The translations under genes and the position numbers were made by a program. A stretch of 64,000 nucleotides of DNA from CAIWHR01 sp963726775 (GTDB taxonomy: Bacteria > Pseudomonadota > Gammaproteobacteria > Burkholderiales > Casimicrobiaceae), in the NCBI GenBank assembly GCA_963726775.1, contig CAVSDL010000008.1, forward strand, positions 186,001 through 250,000, read 5' to 3'. The notes below the pieces were generated by a model. It had not been told where the DNA came from, did no database searches, and saw nothing but the letters and a program-made list of their open reading frames with translations. The first letter of the stretch is position 1. Every line of letters starts with the position of its first letter. Shown piece after piece: positions 44,045 to 52,349 of this stretch.

Positions 44045-45187
44045 ATGCATTTCATGAAGCTTTCGAAGCCCGCGTGCGCAATCGTCGCGACGGCGCTGGC
44101 TGCGTTCGCCGTCGCCGGCTGCGAGTCGCCCACGACGTCGTTCGGCAAGAAGATCGACTACAAGACCGCGACGACCGCGCCGGCGCTGGAACTGCCGCCG
44201 GACCTCAAGTCGCCGCAGTTCGACGATCGTTACAACGTCGCGACCGCGTCGGGACTCGCGGCGCGCGATGCCACGCGGCAAAGGGTCGGCGACCAGATTG
44301 CCCCCAACACCATTGCCGACGTCAAGATCCTGAAAAGCGGCAACGAGCGCTGGCTGCAGGTGAGGTCGACCCCCGAGCTGGCGTGGAACACCGCGCGCCA
44401 GTTCTGGCTGGAAAACGGATTCGTGCTCGCCATCGAGCAGCCGACGGCCGGGGTCATGGAGACCGACTGGGCCGAGAACCGCGCCGAGATCCCGGGCGAT
44501 GCCCTCCGCAATACGATCGGCAAGTACCTGGACGCCTTCTACACGACCTACAAGCGCGAGAAGTTCCACACGCGGATCGAACGCGGCACCGAGGCCGGGA
44601 CCGTCGAGATATTCGTTTCCAGCCGGATCATGGAGCAGATGCCGACGAAGGTCGACAGCCGCGGAGCGCCGGAAGCGTTCGCCTGGGCGGTGCTGCCACC
44701 CAACCCGGGGCTCGAGGCGGAATGGCTGACGCGCCTGATGGTGCGCTTCGGCACGCCGGAGGCACAGGCGGCGCAGATCGTCCAGGCGACGGCCCCGGGC
44801 AGTGCCGCCGCTCCGGATCGCGCCAAATTGCAGAAGGCCGCGGATGGCGCGAACCAGCTCGTCGTCGACGACAATTTCGATCGTGCCTGGCGCCGTGTCG
44901 GACTGGCACTCGACCGGATCGGCTTCACCGTCGTCGACCGCGACCGTTCGAAGGGTCTTTATTTCGTCCGCTTCGCCGATCCGGAAGTCGACTCGAAGAA
45001 GGACGAGGGATTCCTTTCGAAGCTGAAGTTCTGGAAGGACACGGCGGAAAAACCGGAGCAGTACCGCATCACCGTCGCGCAGGCGGATCCGCGCAGCATC
45101 GTGACGGTGGAAGATCCGAGCGGCGCCCCCGACAAGACGCCGAACGGCGAGAAGATTCTCTCGCTGCTCAAGGACCAGCTCAAGTAA
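44045..45187 (+). CDS. bamC: BamC, lipoprotein of the outer-membrane assembly complex
   Basis: BamC (NlpB) is a lipoprotein accessory of the BamABCDE machine. The 380-residue product has the signal ATALAAFAVAGC with lipid-attachment Cys26, a disordered N-terminus (PALELPPDLKSPQFDDRY) that binds BamD, and two helix-grip domains, the second starting with LVVDDNFDRAWRRVGLALDR. The extra basic and charged C-terminal segment (LKFWKDTAEKPEQYRI) is typical of betaproteobacterial members. The gene follows dapA, the classical arrangement. Confidence 0.92.
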   Translation: MHFMKLSKPACAIVATALAAFAVAGCESPTTSFGKKIDYKTATTAPALELPPDLKSPQFDDRYNVATASGLAARDATRQRVGDQIAPNTIADVKILKSGNERWLQVRSTPELAWNTARQFWLENGFVLAIEQPTAGVMETDWAENRAEIPGDALRNTIGKYLDAFYTTYKREKFHTRIERGTEAGTVEIFVSSRIMEQMPTKVDSRGAPEAFAWAVLPPNPGLEAEWLTRLMVRFGTPEAQAAQIVQATAPGSAAAPDRAKLQKAADGANQLVVDDNFDRAWRRVGLALDRIGFTVVDRDRSKGLYFVRFADPEVDSKKDEGFLSKLKFWKDTAEKPEQYRITVAQADPRSIVTVEDPSGAPDKTPNGEKILSLLKDQLK

Positions 45188-45199
45188 CGCGGGGCGCGC

Positions 45200-45967
45200 G
45201 TGCGCTTCGCATCTCTGGGCAGCGGCAGCGAGGGCAATGGTCTCGTCGTCGAAGCCGGCACGACGCGCGTCCTGATCGACTGCGGTTTTCGCGTCCGCGA
45301 CGCTGTCTCCCGGCTCGCGCGGCTGGGGCTGAAGCCCGGCGACCTGTCGGCCATCCTCGTCACCCACGAGCACTCGGACCACGTCGGCGGCGTGCCGGCT
45401 TTCGCTGCGCGACACTCGCTTCCGGTGTGGGCCACCTTCGGGACGCTGGCGGCCGTATCCGAGCGTTTCGAGGGGATGGCGCAGGTCTACGGCTTCGACA
45501 GCCACTGCGCGTTTGCGATCGGCGCGCTGGAGGTCACGCCGGTTGCGGTCCCGCACGACGCCCGCGAGCCCGTGCAGTTCGTGATCGGCGACGGCGCCCG
45601 GCGACTGGGCGTGCTTACCGACCTCGGCGTGACGACGCCGCACGTCGAAGCCTGCCTCACGGGTTGCGATGCGCTCGTGCTCGAGTGCAATCACGACCTC
45701 GAGATGCTCGAGAACGGCGGCTACCCGTACCCGCTCAAGCAGCGGATTGCCGGCCGCTTCGGGCATCTGCACAACGAAGCGGCGGCCGGGCTCCTGGAGC
45801 ACATCGATACGACGCGGCTCGTCCACATCATCGCCGCGCACCTTTCGCAGCAGAACAATACACCGGAGCTTGCCCGCGCCGCGCTCGCCGGCGCGCTGGG
45901 CTGCACGCCGGATTGGATCGGCATCGCGGACCAGGACGAAGGATTCGGCTGGCGGCAGGTTTCGTAA
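45200..45967 (+). CDS. Metallo-beta-lactamase-fold hydrolase, YycJ/WalJ type
   Basis: A 255-residue metallohydrolase. The metal-binding motif THEHSDHVGG (His56, His58, Asp60, His61) is followed by later histidines in VAVPHDAREP and CNHDLEML, and IIAAHLSQQNNTP. The start MRFASLGSGSEGNGLVVE is the YycJ-type phrase. These proteins are predicted nucleases or phosphodiesterases; a DNA-repair role has been proposed for some homologues. GTG 45200 is the only good start. It sits between bamC and purC with short gaps. Confidence 0.88.
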   Translation: MRFASLGSGSEGNGLVVEAGTTRVLIDCGFRVRDAVSRLARLGLKPGDLSAILVTHEHSDHVGGVPAFAARHSLPVWATFGTLAAVSERFEGMAQVYGFDSHCAFAIGALEVTPVAVPHDAREPVQFVIGDGARRLGVLTDLGVTTPHVEACLTGCDALVLECNHDLEMLENGGYPYPLKQRIAGRFGHLHNEAAAGLLEHIDTTRLVHIIAAHLSQQNNTPELARAALAGALGCTPDWIGIADQDEGFGWRQVS

Positions 45968-45980
45968 TCGGGAGAGGGGA

Positions 45981-46703
45981 ATGGAAAAACGGCAGGAGCT
46001 CTACAAGGGAAAGGCGAAGACCATGTTCGCGACCGACGACCCGCACCGGCTCGTCATGCATTACCGCGACGACGTCTCGGCCTTCGACGGCGCGAAGCTC
46101 GCGAAGCTGGACGGCAAGGGCGAGACCAACAACAAGATCAATGCGTTTGTGATGGGACGCCTTGCCGCGGCCGGAGTGCCGACGCATTTCGTCGGCCTGC
46201 TGAACGAACGCGAGTCGCTGGTGAAGGCGTTGAAGATGGTGCCGGTCGAGTGTGTCGTGCGCAATGTCTGCGCCGGCTCGATGGCCAAACGCTATGGCAT
46301 CGCCGAGGGCACTCGGCTCGCCGAACCCATCTTCGAATTCTTCATGAAAAGCGACGCCTTGCACGACCCGCTGTGCAACGACGACCATATCCGCGTGCTG
46401 GGCTGGGCGAGCGCGGCCGAGATCGCCGAAATGAAATCGCTCACGCACCGGACCAACGCGGTGCTCAGGCCGCTCTTCGCCGGCGCAGGCATCGATCTCG
46501 TCGATTACAAGCTGGAGTTCGGCCACCTGATCGAGGACCGCGGCGGACCGCTGGTCCTGGGCGACGAGTTCACGCCGGATGGATGCCGGCTGTGGGACGC
46601 GAAGACCGGCGAGAAGATGGACAAGGACCGCTTTCGGCGCGATCTTGGCGCGGTCATCGAACACTATCGCGAGGTGGCAGAGCGCATCGGGGCGCCGCTT
46701 TGA
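45981..46703 (+). CDS. purC: PurC, SAICAR synthetase
   Basis: PurC joins CAIR and aspartate in purine synthesis. The 240-residue protein begins MEKRQELYKGKAKTMF, with the ATP-binding YKGKAK loop, FDGAKLAKLDGKGETNN, VECVVRNVCAGSMAKRYG, and LVDYKLEFGHL and LGDEFTPDGCRLWD. The length fits the bacterial family. The start follows GGAGAGGGGA. A bidirectional hairpin lies about 110 bp downstream. Confidence 0.95.
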   Translation: MEKRQELYKGKAKTMFATDDPHRLVMHYRDDVSAFDGAKLAKLDGKGETNNKINAFVMGRLAAAGVPTHFVGLLNERESLVKALKMVPVECVVRNVCAGSMAKRYGIAEGTRLAEPIFEFFMKSDALHDPLCNDDHIRVLGWASAAEIAEMKSLTHRTNAVLRPLFAGAGIDLVDYKLEFGHLIEDRGGPLVLGDEFTPDGCRLWDAKTGEKMDKDRFRRDLGAVIEHYREVAERIGAPL

Positions 46704-46814
46704 CGGCGCCGCGGGCGCCGGTCGTCATGAAATGATCGCGCGCCCTCACGCACCACGCGGCCGTTGATCGTCGCGTTGCGCGGCGTTCATCGCCTACCTG
46801 GCTGCGCTGCCAGA

Positions 46815-46845
46815 AAAAAGGGCCGCCCGAGGGACGGCCCTTTTT
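46815..46845. terminator. Bidirectional terminator between purC and the Ala-rich gene
   Basis: AAAAAGGGCCG and CGGCCCTTTTT form an 11-bp stem around a nine-base loop, with an A-tract on one side and T-tract on the other. It can terminate both purC (plus strand) and the small minus-strand gene that ends at 46865. Confidence 0.85.
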
Positions 46846-46864
46846 GCGCCGGCGCGAATCCAGC

Positions 46865-47143
46865 TTACTTCTTTGGCGCCGGAGCAGCAGCAGCAGCAGC
46901 GGCGGGCGCAGCAGCGGCGGGCGCAGCAGCGGCGGGCGCAGCAGCCGGGGCGGCAGCCGGCGCAGCGGCGGCGGCATCCTTTGCCGGTTCGGCGGCCTTC
47001 GCCGCATCGGTCGGGGCGGGTGTCGGCGCGGGCGCGGGTGCCGCGGCCGGTGCCGGAGCGGCGGCCTTGGGGGCCGGCTTTTGGTCGCCACAGGCTGTCA
47101 GAGCGACGACGACAGCAGCAGCGATGACGAGCGACTTGTTCAT
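46865..47143 (-). CDS. Small Ala/Pro-rich lipoprotein
   Basis: The 92-residue protein has a lipoprotein signal MNKSLVIAAAVVVALTAC, with the lipid-anchored Cys18. The rest is almost all Ala and Pro with a few charged residues (GDQKPAPK, TDAAKAAEPAKDAA) and a short basic end PAPKK. It shows no domain and may be a flexible envelope spacer. AAGGAA sits before the ATG. Part of the coding region is a 15-bp tandem repeat, listed separately. About 200 bp upstream, up to the DUF7931-type gene, show no other gene. Confidence 0.72.
   Translation of the reverse strand: MNKSLVIAAAVVVALTACGDQKPAPKAAAPAPAAAPAPAPTPAPTDAAKAAEPAKDAAAAAPAAAPAAAPAAAAPAAAAPAAAAAAAPAPKK
46901..46945 (+). repeat. 15-bp direct repeat, three copies
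   Basis: GGCGGGCGCAGCAGC occurs three times without a gap (46901, 46916, 46931) inside the Ala-rich lipoprotein gene, next to a run of six AGC triplets. Each copy encodes five residues (Ala/Pro), so copy-number change keeps the frame. Confidence 0.85.
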
Positions 47144-47343
47144 TGTTCGGTTCCTTACGCGAATGTCGATAGTTTTTGAGGAGTGCGGGTCTGTCGATGT
47201 GCGGGAGCCAGAGCACGATTCGTCCCCAGGGAAGCACCGGCACCGGCAGGGCAATCGACCCGACAAGTCTAACACAATTCCCTGATGATTCAAAGGGATT
47301 GTGCGCTGCCGCATCCCTTTCGCGCACACCATTGCGGCACCCC

Positions 47344-47868
47344 TCAGAGCCCGAGTACCGTCCCGGTGAGGCCCGGTTCTCCGGTCGCCCAGATTTCGTC
47401 GAACCGATTGATCAGCGGCGCGGCGAGGTGCGGCGCGTCGAACGCCAACGCGGCGCGCGGCTGTTCGACATGGAAGCGGTGCAGGAAATGACGCCCATCG
47501 ACGAGGACGAGCGGATCGGCCGCACCCTTGGCCTCGGGTCCGGTCCTGTAGACCGTGATCCGGTCGCCGAACGCCTTCAACAGCACCATCAACCGCGCGC
47601 AGGATTCCTCCAGCCAGCGCGTGTCGTGCACGATGATCTCGACTTTGGATGTCCGCGAGCGGCGCAGGTACGTCGCGAGCTTGTCGACGCGCGCCGGGCG
47701 GTTCCACCCCATCTGCGACATGTCGCGGTCGAACACGCGAATGGAATGCTGCGCGAGCCCGACAAGCTCGTCGAGCGCGCCCACCTGGGCGGAGAGGGTG
47801 ACGAGCGTTTCCTGGCGCGGTTCGGACGCGGCGTTATCTTCAGCCGGTACCGGAGTGGAGGTAGCCAT
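47344..47868 (-). CDS. DUF7931-type protein, phospholipase D-like pattern
   Basis: A 174-residue cytoplasmic protein. It reads LDELVGLAQHSIRVFDRDMS, RPARVDKLATYLRRSRTSKV, EIIVHDTRWLEESCARLMVL and VDGRHFLHRFHVEQPRAALA, ending RFDEIWATGEPGLTGTVLGL. I recognise this as a conserved uncharacterised proteobacterial family; the RHFLHR segment could be a degenerate phospholipase D-type HxK motif. It overlaps the RoxA-type gene by 29 bp, a link seen in other betaproteobacteria, so the two are probably expressed together. Confidence 0.72.
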   Translation of the reverse strand: MATSTPVPAEDNAASEPRQETLVTLSAQVGALDELVGLAQHSIRVFDRDMSQMGWNRPARVDKLATYLRRSRTSKVEIIVHDTRWLEESCARLMVLLKAFGDRITVYRTGPEAKGAADPLVLVDGRHFLHRFHVEQPRAALAFDAPHLAAPLINRFDEIWATGEPGLTGTVLGL

Positions 47869-49016
47869 GGCGATACCATTCGTGGAGGAGCGTCGTGAGC
47901 TCGTTGCCCGCGGCGGCAATGGCGCGCGGCGCCAGAACCCGCCTGTTCGCGAATTCCTGCAGCGCTGCGGTCCCCGTCGCGCGCCACGGCAGCGCGGCGC
48001 CGTTGATGAAGACGTGCCGATCATCGTAGAGCAGTTGCGAGCGCGGGTCCAGATGGACACCATGCTTGCGCGCGCGAACGGCGAACGCCGCGCGCTTCAT
48101 CGGCGACGCAGGCGGTTCGAAGAATACCGCGGGCTTCGGCTCCGACAGCCACGCGCCCAGGAAGCGCGCAACCGTCGCCCGGTCCCAGCGTATCGCGCGC
48201 AGGATGCGCGCGCATTGCCGCTGCATGGCGCTTCCGATCTTCGCCGGCTCGCGTGTGGCCTCGAGGTCAGGGTCGCGGTAGCGTCCCTGGTGGTCCAGTT
48301 CGTCGCGCAGAAAATCGAGGAACGCCGCCGCCAGTTCGTTTGCCGCCGGCGCGCGGAACCCGATCGAATAGGTCGTGCACGTGTCGATGGCGACGCCGTC
48401 GTGCGCGTAGTCCGGCGGCAGATAGAGCATGTCGCCGGGCGCGAGCACCTGTTCGCGCTCGGCAGCGAACCGTCGCAGGATCTTGAGCGGCAGCCCGGGC
48501 TTCAGGCTCAGATCCGTCTGGCGACCGTACCTCCAGCGGCGCCGGCCCGTGCCTTGGAGCAGAAACACGTCGTAGGAGTCGAAGTGAGGGCCGACGCCGC
48601 CGCCCGGCGCCGCGAGGCTCACCATCAGGTCGTCCAGGCGCGCGTAGGGAACGAAGGCAAAGCGCCGCAACAGCGCATCCGCGGCCATCGAATGCAAGTT
48701 GACGCCCTGCATCAGGAGCGTCCAGTTGCGCGCGGGAAGCGTCCTGAAATCCGCACGGCGGAAGGGCCCGTGCGCGAGCGACCAGCGCGCGCCGTCGCGG
48801 ACGACGAGCCGCGACTCGACGTCGTCGCGTTGCGCGAGCAGCATGGAGCTGCCGTGTGGTGAACAGGCCCGCGAAACCCGGGAGGGCTCCCCGCATGAGC
48901 AGCGCATCCTTGTGCCAGAACCCTCGGAGGAACGCGTTGGCGCCAAGGCCGCCAAGAAGTTTCGAGCTTGCCGCCGGTCCGGTTTGCGCATGGCGCTGCG
49001 GCGATGCTTCACGCAT
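47840..49016 (-). CDS. roxA: RoxA-type ribosomal oxygenase (L16 arginine hydroxylase), frameshifted near 48840
   Basis: RoxA (YcfD) is a Fe(II)/2-oxoglutarate JmjC-type hydroxylase acting on ribosomal protein L16. The first part, from ATG 49016, reads LLGGLGANAFLRGFWHKD and MRGALPGFAGLFTTRQLHA. The rest lies in another frame: AQRDDVESRLVVRDGARWSL, then GPHFDSYDVFLLQGTGRRRW with the metal-binding HxD, LYLPPDYAHDGVAI, and the RoxA C-terminal domain ending FANRRVLAPRA. One extra T (minus strand) in CATGCTGCTCGCG explains the break; without it the joined protein is 391 residues. A start at 48989 in the second frame yields a non-homologous N-terminus and is rejected. Residual function as written is unlikely. 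Confidence 0.85.
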
Positions 49017-49061
49017 CCGCCAATTATAGCGGCGGGTGGTCGGACGCGAACGCGGCTGCGA

Positions 49062-49067
49062 TACAAT
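49062..49067 (+). promoter_or_regulatory. Possible -10 element for slyD
   Basis: TACAAT lies 94 bp before the slyD ATG in the divergent region with the RoxA-type gene. No clear -35 is seen at 17 bp. Confidence 0.35.
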
Positions 49068-49160
49068 TGCGCCTGCATTCCGGCATAGGGGCGTGCCTTC
49101 GATGCCGCGAGCGTGCGTATTCCGCACGAATCTGCTCATCCCCGTCTTCGCGGAGCCCCG

Positions 49161-49649
49161 ATGAACATCTTCACCAATACCGTGGTCACCTTGACCTTCG
49201 AGCTGTTCGACGGCGACGGCACGCTGCTCGAAGCCACCGAGGAACCGATCGCCTACCTGCATGGCGGACATTCGGGGATTCTGCCCAAGCTCGAGGAAGC
49301 GCTGACCCTGAAGAAAGCCGGCGATACCGTGTCGGTCGATGTCGAGCCGGCCGATGCGTTTGGCGACTACGACCCCGAGCTCGTCAAGATCGAGGCGGAA
49401 GATCGGCTGCCCCCCGAGGTCGAAGTCGGCATGCAGTTCGAGGCGTTCGCAAACCCGGGTGACGAGCCGGGCAGCGGCATCGTCTTTACGGTCACCGACA
49501 TCGCCGAAGGCAAGGTCGTGCTCGACGGCAACCATCCGTGGGCCGGCAAGCGTCTCCGTTTCGACTGCCGGATCCTCGACGTGCGCGCCGGGACCACCGA
49601 GGAACTCGAGCACGGCCACGTTCATGGCGCCGGCGGGCACCATCATTAG
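49161..49649 (+). CDS. slyD: SlyD-type FKBP peptidyl-prolyl isomerase
   Basis: The 162-residue protein has the FKBP domain with inserted IF chaperone domain: TVVTLTFELFDGDGTLLEAT, PIAYLHGGHSGILPKLEEAL, KKAGDTVSVDVEPADAFGDY and DGNHPWAGKRLRFDCRILDV. It ends in a short His-rich tail (HGHVHGAGGHHH), as in metal-binding SlyD, though much shorter than in E. coli. It likely acts as a folding helper and may aid nickel handling. The stop overlaps the convergent mutS stop by four bases. Confidence 0.92.
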   Translation: MNIFTNTVVTLTFELFDGDGTLLEATEEPIAYLHGGHSGILPKLEEALTLKKAGDTVSVDVEPADAFGDYDPELVKIEAEDRLPPEVEVGMQFEAFANPGDEPGSGIVFTVTDIAEGKVVLDGNHPWAGKRLRFDCRILDVRAGTTEELEHGHVHGAGGHHH

Positions 49650-52252
49650 CGCTGCAGCAGCTTCCTGAGCTCGTAGAGGGCCGCGAGCGCATCGCGCGGC
49701 GTCATCGCATCGGGATCGAGCGTCGCAAGATGCACGGCGACCGCATCGGCAATTGGCGGTGCGTCCGATTTCCCGTCCGCAGCATCCGCGGCAACCCCCA
49801 AGGGGGCGAACAGATCGGACTGCGCGCTCGCCCCGGCGCTGAACTTGTCGAGCCGCGCGAGATGCCCTTTCGCGCGCCGGATCGTATCGGCCGGCACGCC
49901 GGCGAGCCTCGCCACCTGCAGTCCGTAGCTGCGATTGGCGGGCCCGTACTCGGCGGCATGCAGGAACACGATGCCGTCGGCGTGCTCGACCGCATCGAAG
50001 TGCAGGTTCGCGCAGCCCTCGATTTCCGCCGGCAGCGCGGTCAGCTCGAAATAGTGTGTCGCGAACAGCGTGAGGCAGCGATTCTTCTCGGCGAGTTGGT
50101 GCGCGATCGCCCACGCGAGCGCCAATCCGTCGAAGGTCGACGTTCCGCGACCGATCTCGTCGATCAGCACGAGGCTCTCGGGCGTTGCGCGGTGGAGAAT
50201 GGACGCGGCCTCGGTCATTTCGACCATGAATGTGGACCGTCCTCCTGCGAGATCGTCCGATGCCCCGATCCGCGTGTGAATCGCGTCGAGCAGGCCGATC
50301 TCCGCGGCTCTTGCCGGCACGAACGAGCCGCAGCAGGCGAGGAGCGCGATGACCGCCGCCTGCCGCATGTACGTCGATTTGCCCCCCATGTTCGGCCCGG
50401 TGATGATCAGCAGCCGCCGGTCCGGACGCAGGTCGAGATCGTTCGGGATGAATGCGTCGACCTGCCGCATGACGACCGGATGCCGTCCGCCGCGAATCGC
50501 GAGCCCCGGCGCGGCGACGAAGACGGGACGCGCGAGATCCAGCGCTTCCGCGCGCTCGGCCAGCGTCGCCAGAACGTCGAGCGCAGCCAACGCGCCGGCA
50601 GCTTTCTGCAGCCCGGGAATCGCGGGCGCCAGTTCGGCGAGCAACGCGTCGTAAAGCAGTTTCTCGCGCGCGAGCGCACGGTCCTGCGCCGAGAGCGCGC
50701 GATCCTCGAAGGCCTTCAGTTCCGGCGTGATGTAGCGCTCGGCGTTCTTCAGCGTCTGCCGGCGGCGGTAGTCGTCGGGCACCTTCTGCGTCTGCGCGTT
50801 GGTGACCTCGATGTAGAACCCGTGGACGCGGTTGTACTCGACCTTGAGATTCGCGATGCCCGTGCGCTCGCGCTCGCGCGCTTCCAGTGCGACGAGAAAC
50901 TCGCCGCAGTGCTCGTCGATTTCGCGCAAGTCGTCGAGTTCGGCGTCGTATTGCGGCGCGATCACGCCGCCGTCGCGCACCTGCGCCGCGGGCAGGGCGG
51001 CGATCGCGCGCGTGAGAAGTGCCGACCACCGCGGATCGACGGCGAGGTCGCCGGCGATGGCGGCAAGGAGCGGCGCGTCCGCGGCGGCAAGCGCGGTCAC
51101 GATCGCGGGCAGCCGCAGCAGCGTGTCGCGCAGCCCGGCAAGGTCGCGCGGACGCGCGGACGCCAGCGCGACGCGTCCCGCGATCCGCTCGACATCGACG
51201 GTATGCGCTAGCTCGGCGGCGAGCACGCGTCGTGCCGACGGGTTCGCGACCCACGCCCCGATCGCACCGTGGCGCGCGGACGCCACCGCCTGCGCGCGCA
51301 GCGGATGGGTGAGCCAATGGCGCAACAGCCGGCTGCCGGCGGCGGTATTGCAGGTATCGAGCAGCGAAAGCAGCGTCGGTGCTGCTTCGCCACGCAGCGT
51401 TTCGGTGATCTCCAGGTTGCGTCGTGTCGCAACGTCGAGTGCCACGTATTCGCTCGCGGTCTCGACTGCGAGCATTCTGATGTGGCCGAGTGTGGACTGC
51501 TGCGTCGATGCGGCATAGCCGAAGAGCGCGCCGGCGGCGCCCAGCGCGAGGTCACGGTCGTCGATGCCGAACGCCGACAGGTCGCGAGTACCGAAATGCT
51601 TCGCGAGCGCACGGGTAGCCGCCGCCGCGTCGAACTGCCACGCGGGCAACGTGCGCGTCGGAAGGCCGTCGCTGCGCAGCGGAAACGAGACGCCATCCGG
51701 GACGAGCTGCTCCGCGATGTCGAGCCGCTCCAGCGCCGCGGTCGCTTCGGCCGCGGCCACTTCCGTCAGCACGAACTGCCCTGATGCGAGGTTGAGCCAC
51801 GCAATGCCGGTCCGGTATCTGCCCGGATTGACGGCAACGAGCAGGCTGTCGCGCTTCGCGTCGAGCAGGCCGGCGTCCGTCACCGTGCCCGGCGTCAGGA
51901 CGCGCAGGACCTTGCGTTCCACCGGCCCCTTGCTCGTCGCCGGATCGCCTATCTGCTCGCAGATCGCCACCGACAGGCCGAGCTTCATCAGTCGCGCGAG
52001 GTAGCCGTCGACGGCGTGGAATGGCACTCCGGCCATGGGAATCGGTGCGCCCGCGGACTGTCCGCGCGCGGTCAGCGTGATGTCGAGCAGCGGCGCCGCC
52101 CGCTGCGCGTCCTCGTAGAAAAGTTCGTAGAAGTCGCCCATCCGATAGAACAAGAGCTTGTCCGGATGCTCCGCTTTGGCGCGGAGGTACTGCTGCATCA
52201 TCGGCGTGTGCGCCGACAGCGGGGCGTCGGGCGTGGCGGCAAGCGTGGACAT
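49646..52252 (-). CDS. mutS: MutS, DNA mismatch-recognition ATPase
   Basis: MutS recognises mismatches and starts methyl-directed repair. The 868-residue protein begins after MSTLAATPDAPLSAHTPMMQ with the mismatch-binding FYRMGDFYELFYEDA (the Phe-x-Glu motif), then the connector, lever and clamp domains, and the ATPase with Walker A TGPNMGGKSTYMRQ, ASDDLAGGRSTFMVEM, Walker B LVLIDEIGRGTSTFDG and FATHYFELT. The C-terminal tail DAMTPRDALAALYELRKLL is the tetramerisation region. The full family length is present. mutL is not in the window. Confidence 0.96.
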   Translation of the reverse strand: MSTLAATPDAPLSAHTPMMQQYLRAKAEHPDKLLFYRMGDFYELFYEDAQRAAPLLDITLTARGQSAGAPIPMAGVPFHAVDGYLARLMKLGLSVAICEQIGDPATSKGPVERKVLRVLTPGTVTDAGLLDAKRDSLLVAVNPGRYRTGIAWLNLASGQFVLTEVAAAEATAALERLDIAEQLVPDGVSFPLRSDGLPTRTLPAWQFDAAAATRALAKHFGTRDLSAFGIDDRDLALGAAGALFGYAASTQQSTLGHIRMLAVETASEYVALDVATRRNLEITETLRGEAAPTLLSLLDTCNTAAGSRLLRHWLTHPLRAQAVASARHGAIGAWVANPSARRVLAAELAHTVDVERIAGRVALASARPRDLAGLRDTLLRLPAIVTALAAADAPLLAAIAGDLAVDPRWSALLTRAIAALPAAQVRDGGVIAPQYDAELDDLREIDEHCGEFLVALEARERERTGIANLKVEYNRVHGFYIEVTNAQTQKVPDDYRRRQTLKNAERYITPELKAFEDRALSAQDRALAREKLLYDALLAELAPAIPGLQKAAGALAALDVLATLAERAEALDLARPVFVAAPGLAIRGGRHPVVMRQVDAFIPNDLDLRPDRRLLIITGPNMGGKSTYMRQAAVIALLACCGSFVPARAAEIGLLDAIHTRIGASDDLAGGRSTFMVEMTEAASILHRATPESLVLIDEIGRGTSTFDGLALAWAIAHQLAEKNRCLTLFATHYFELTALPAEIEGCANLHFDAVEHADGIVFLHAAEYGPANRSYGLQVARLAGVPADTIRRAKGHLARLDKFSAGASAQSDLFAPLGVAADAADGKSDAPPIADAVAVHLATLDPDAMTPRDALAALYELRKLLQR

Positions 52253-52349
52253 CGCCGCGATTATAGGCGGAGCGACGCGCTTCGACCCGCATGGCGGCTG
52301 GAGCGAAATCTGGGCACAATGCCGCGCTTGGCCCTTTGTCGTGCCAGCC

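Noticed and set aside
47840..48989. Intact oxygenase gene starting at 48989
   Set aside because: That frame gives a non-homologous N-terminus (RRQARNFLAALAPTRSSEG), while the correct N-terminus is in another frame; a frameshift explains both.
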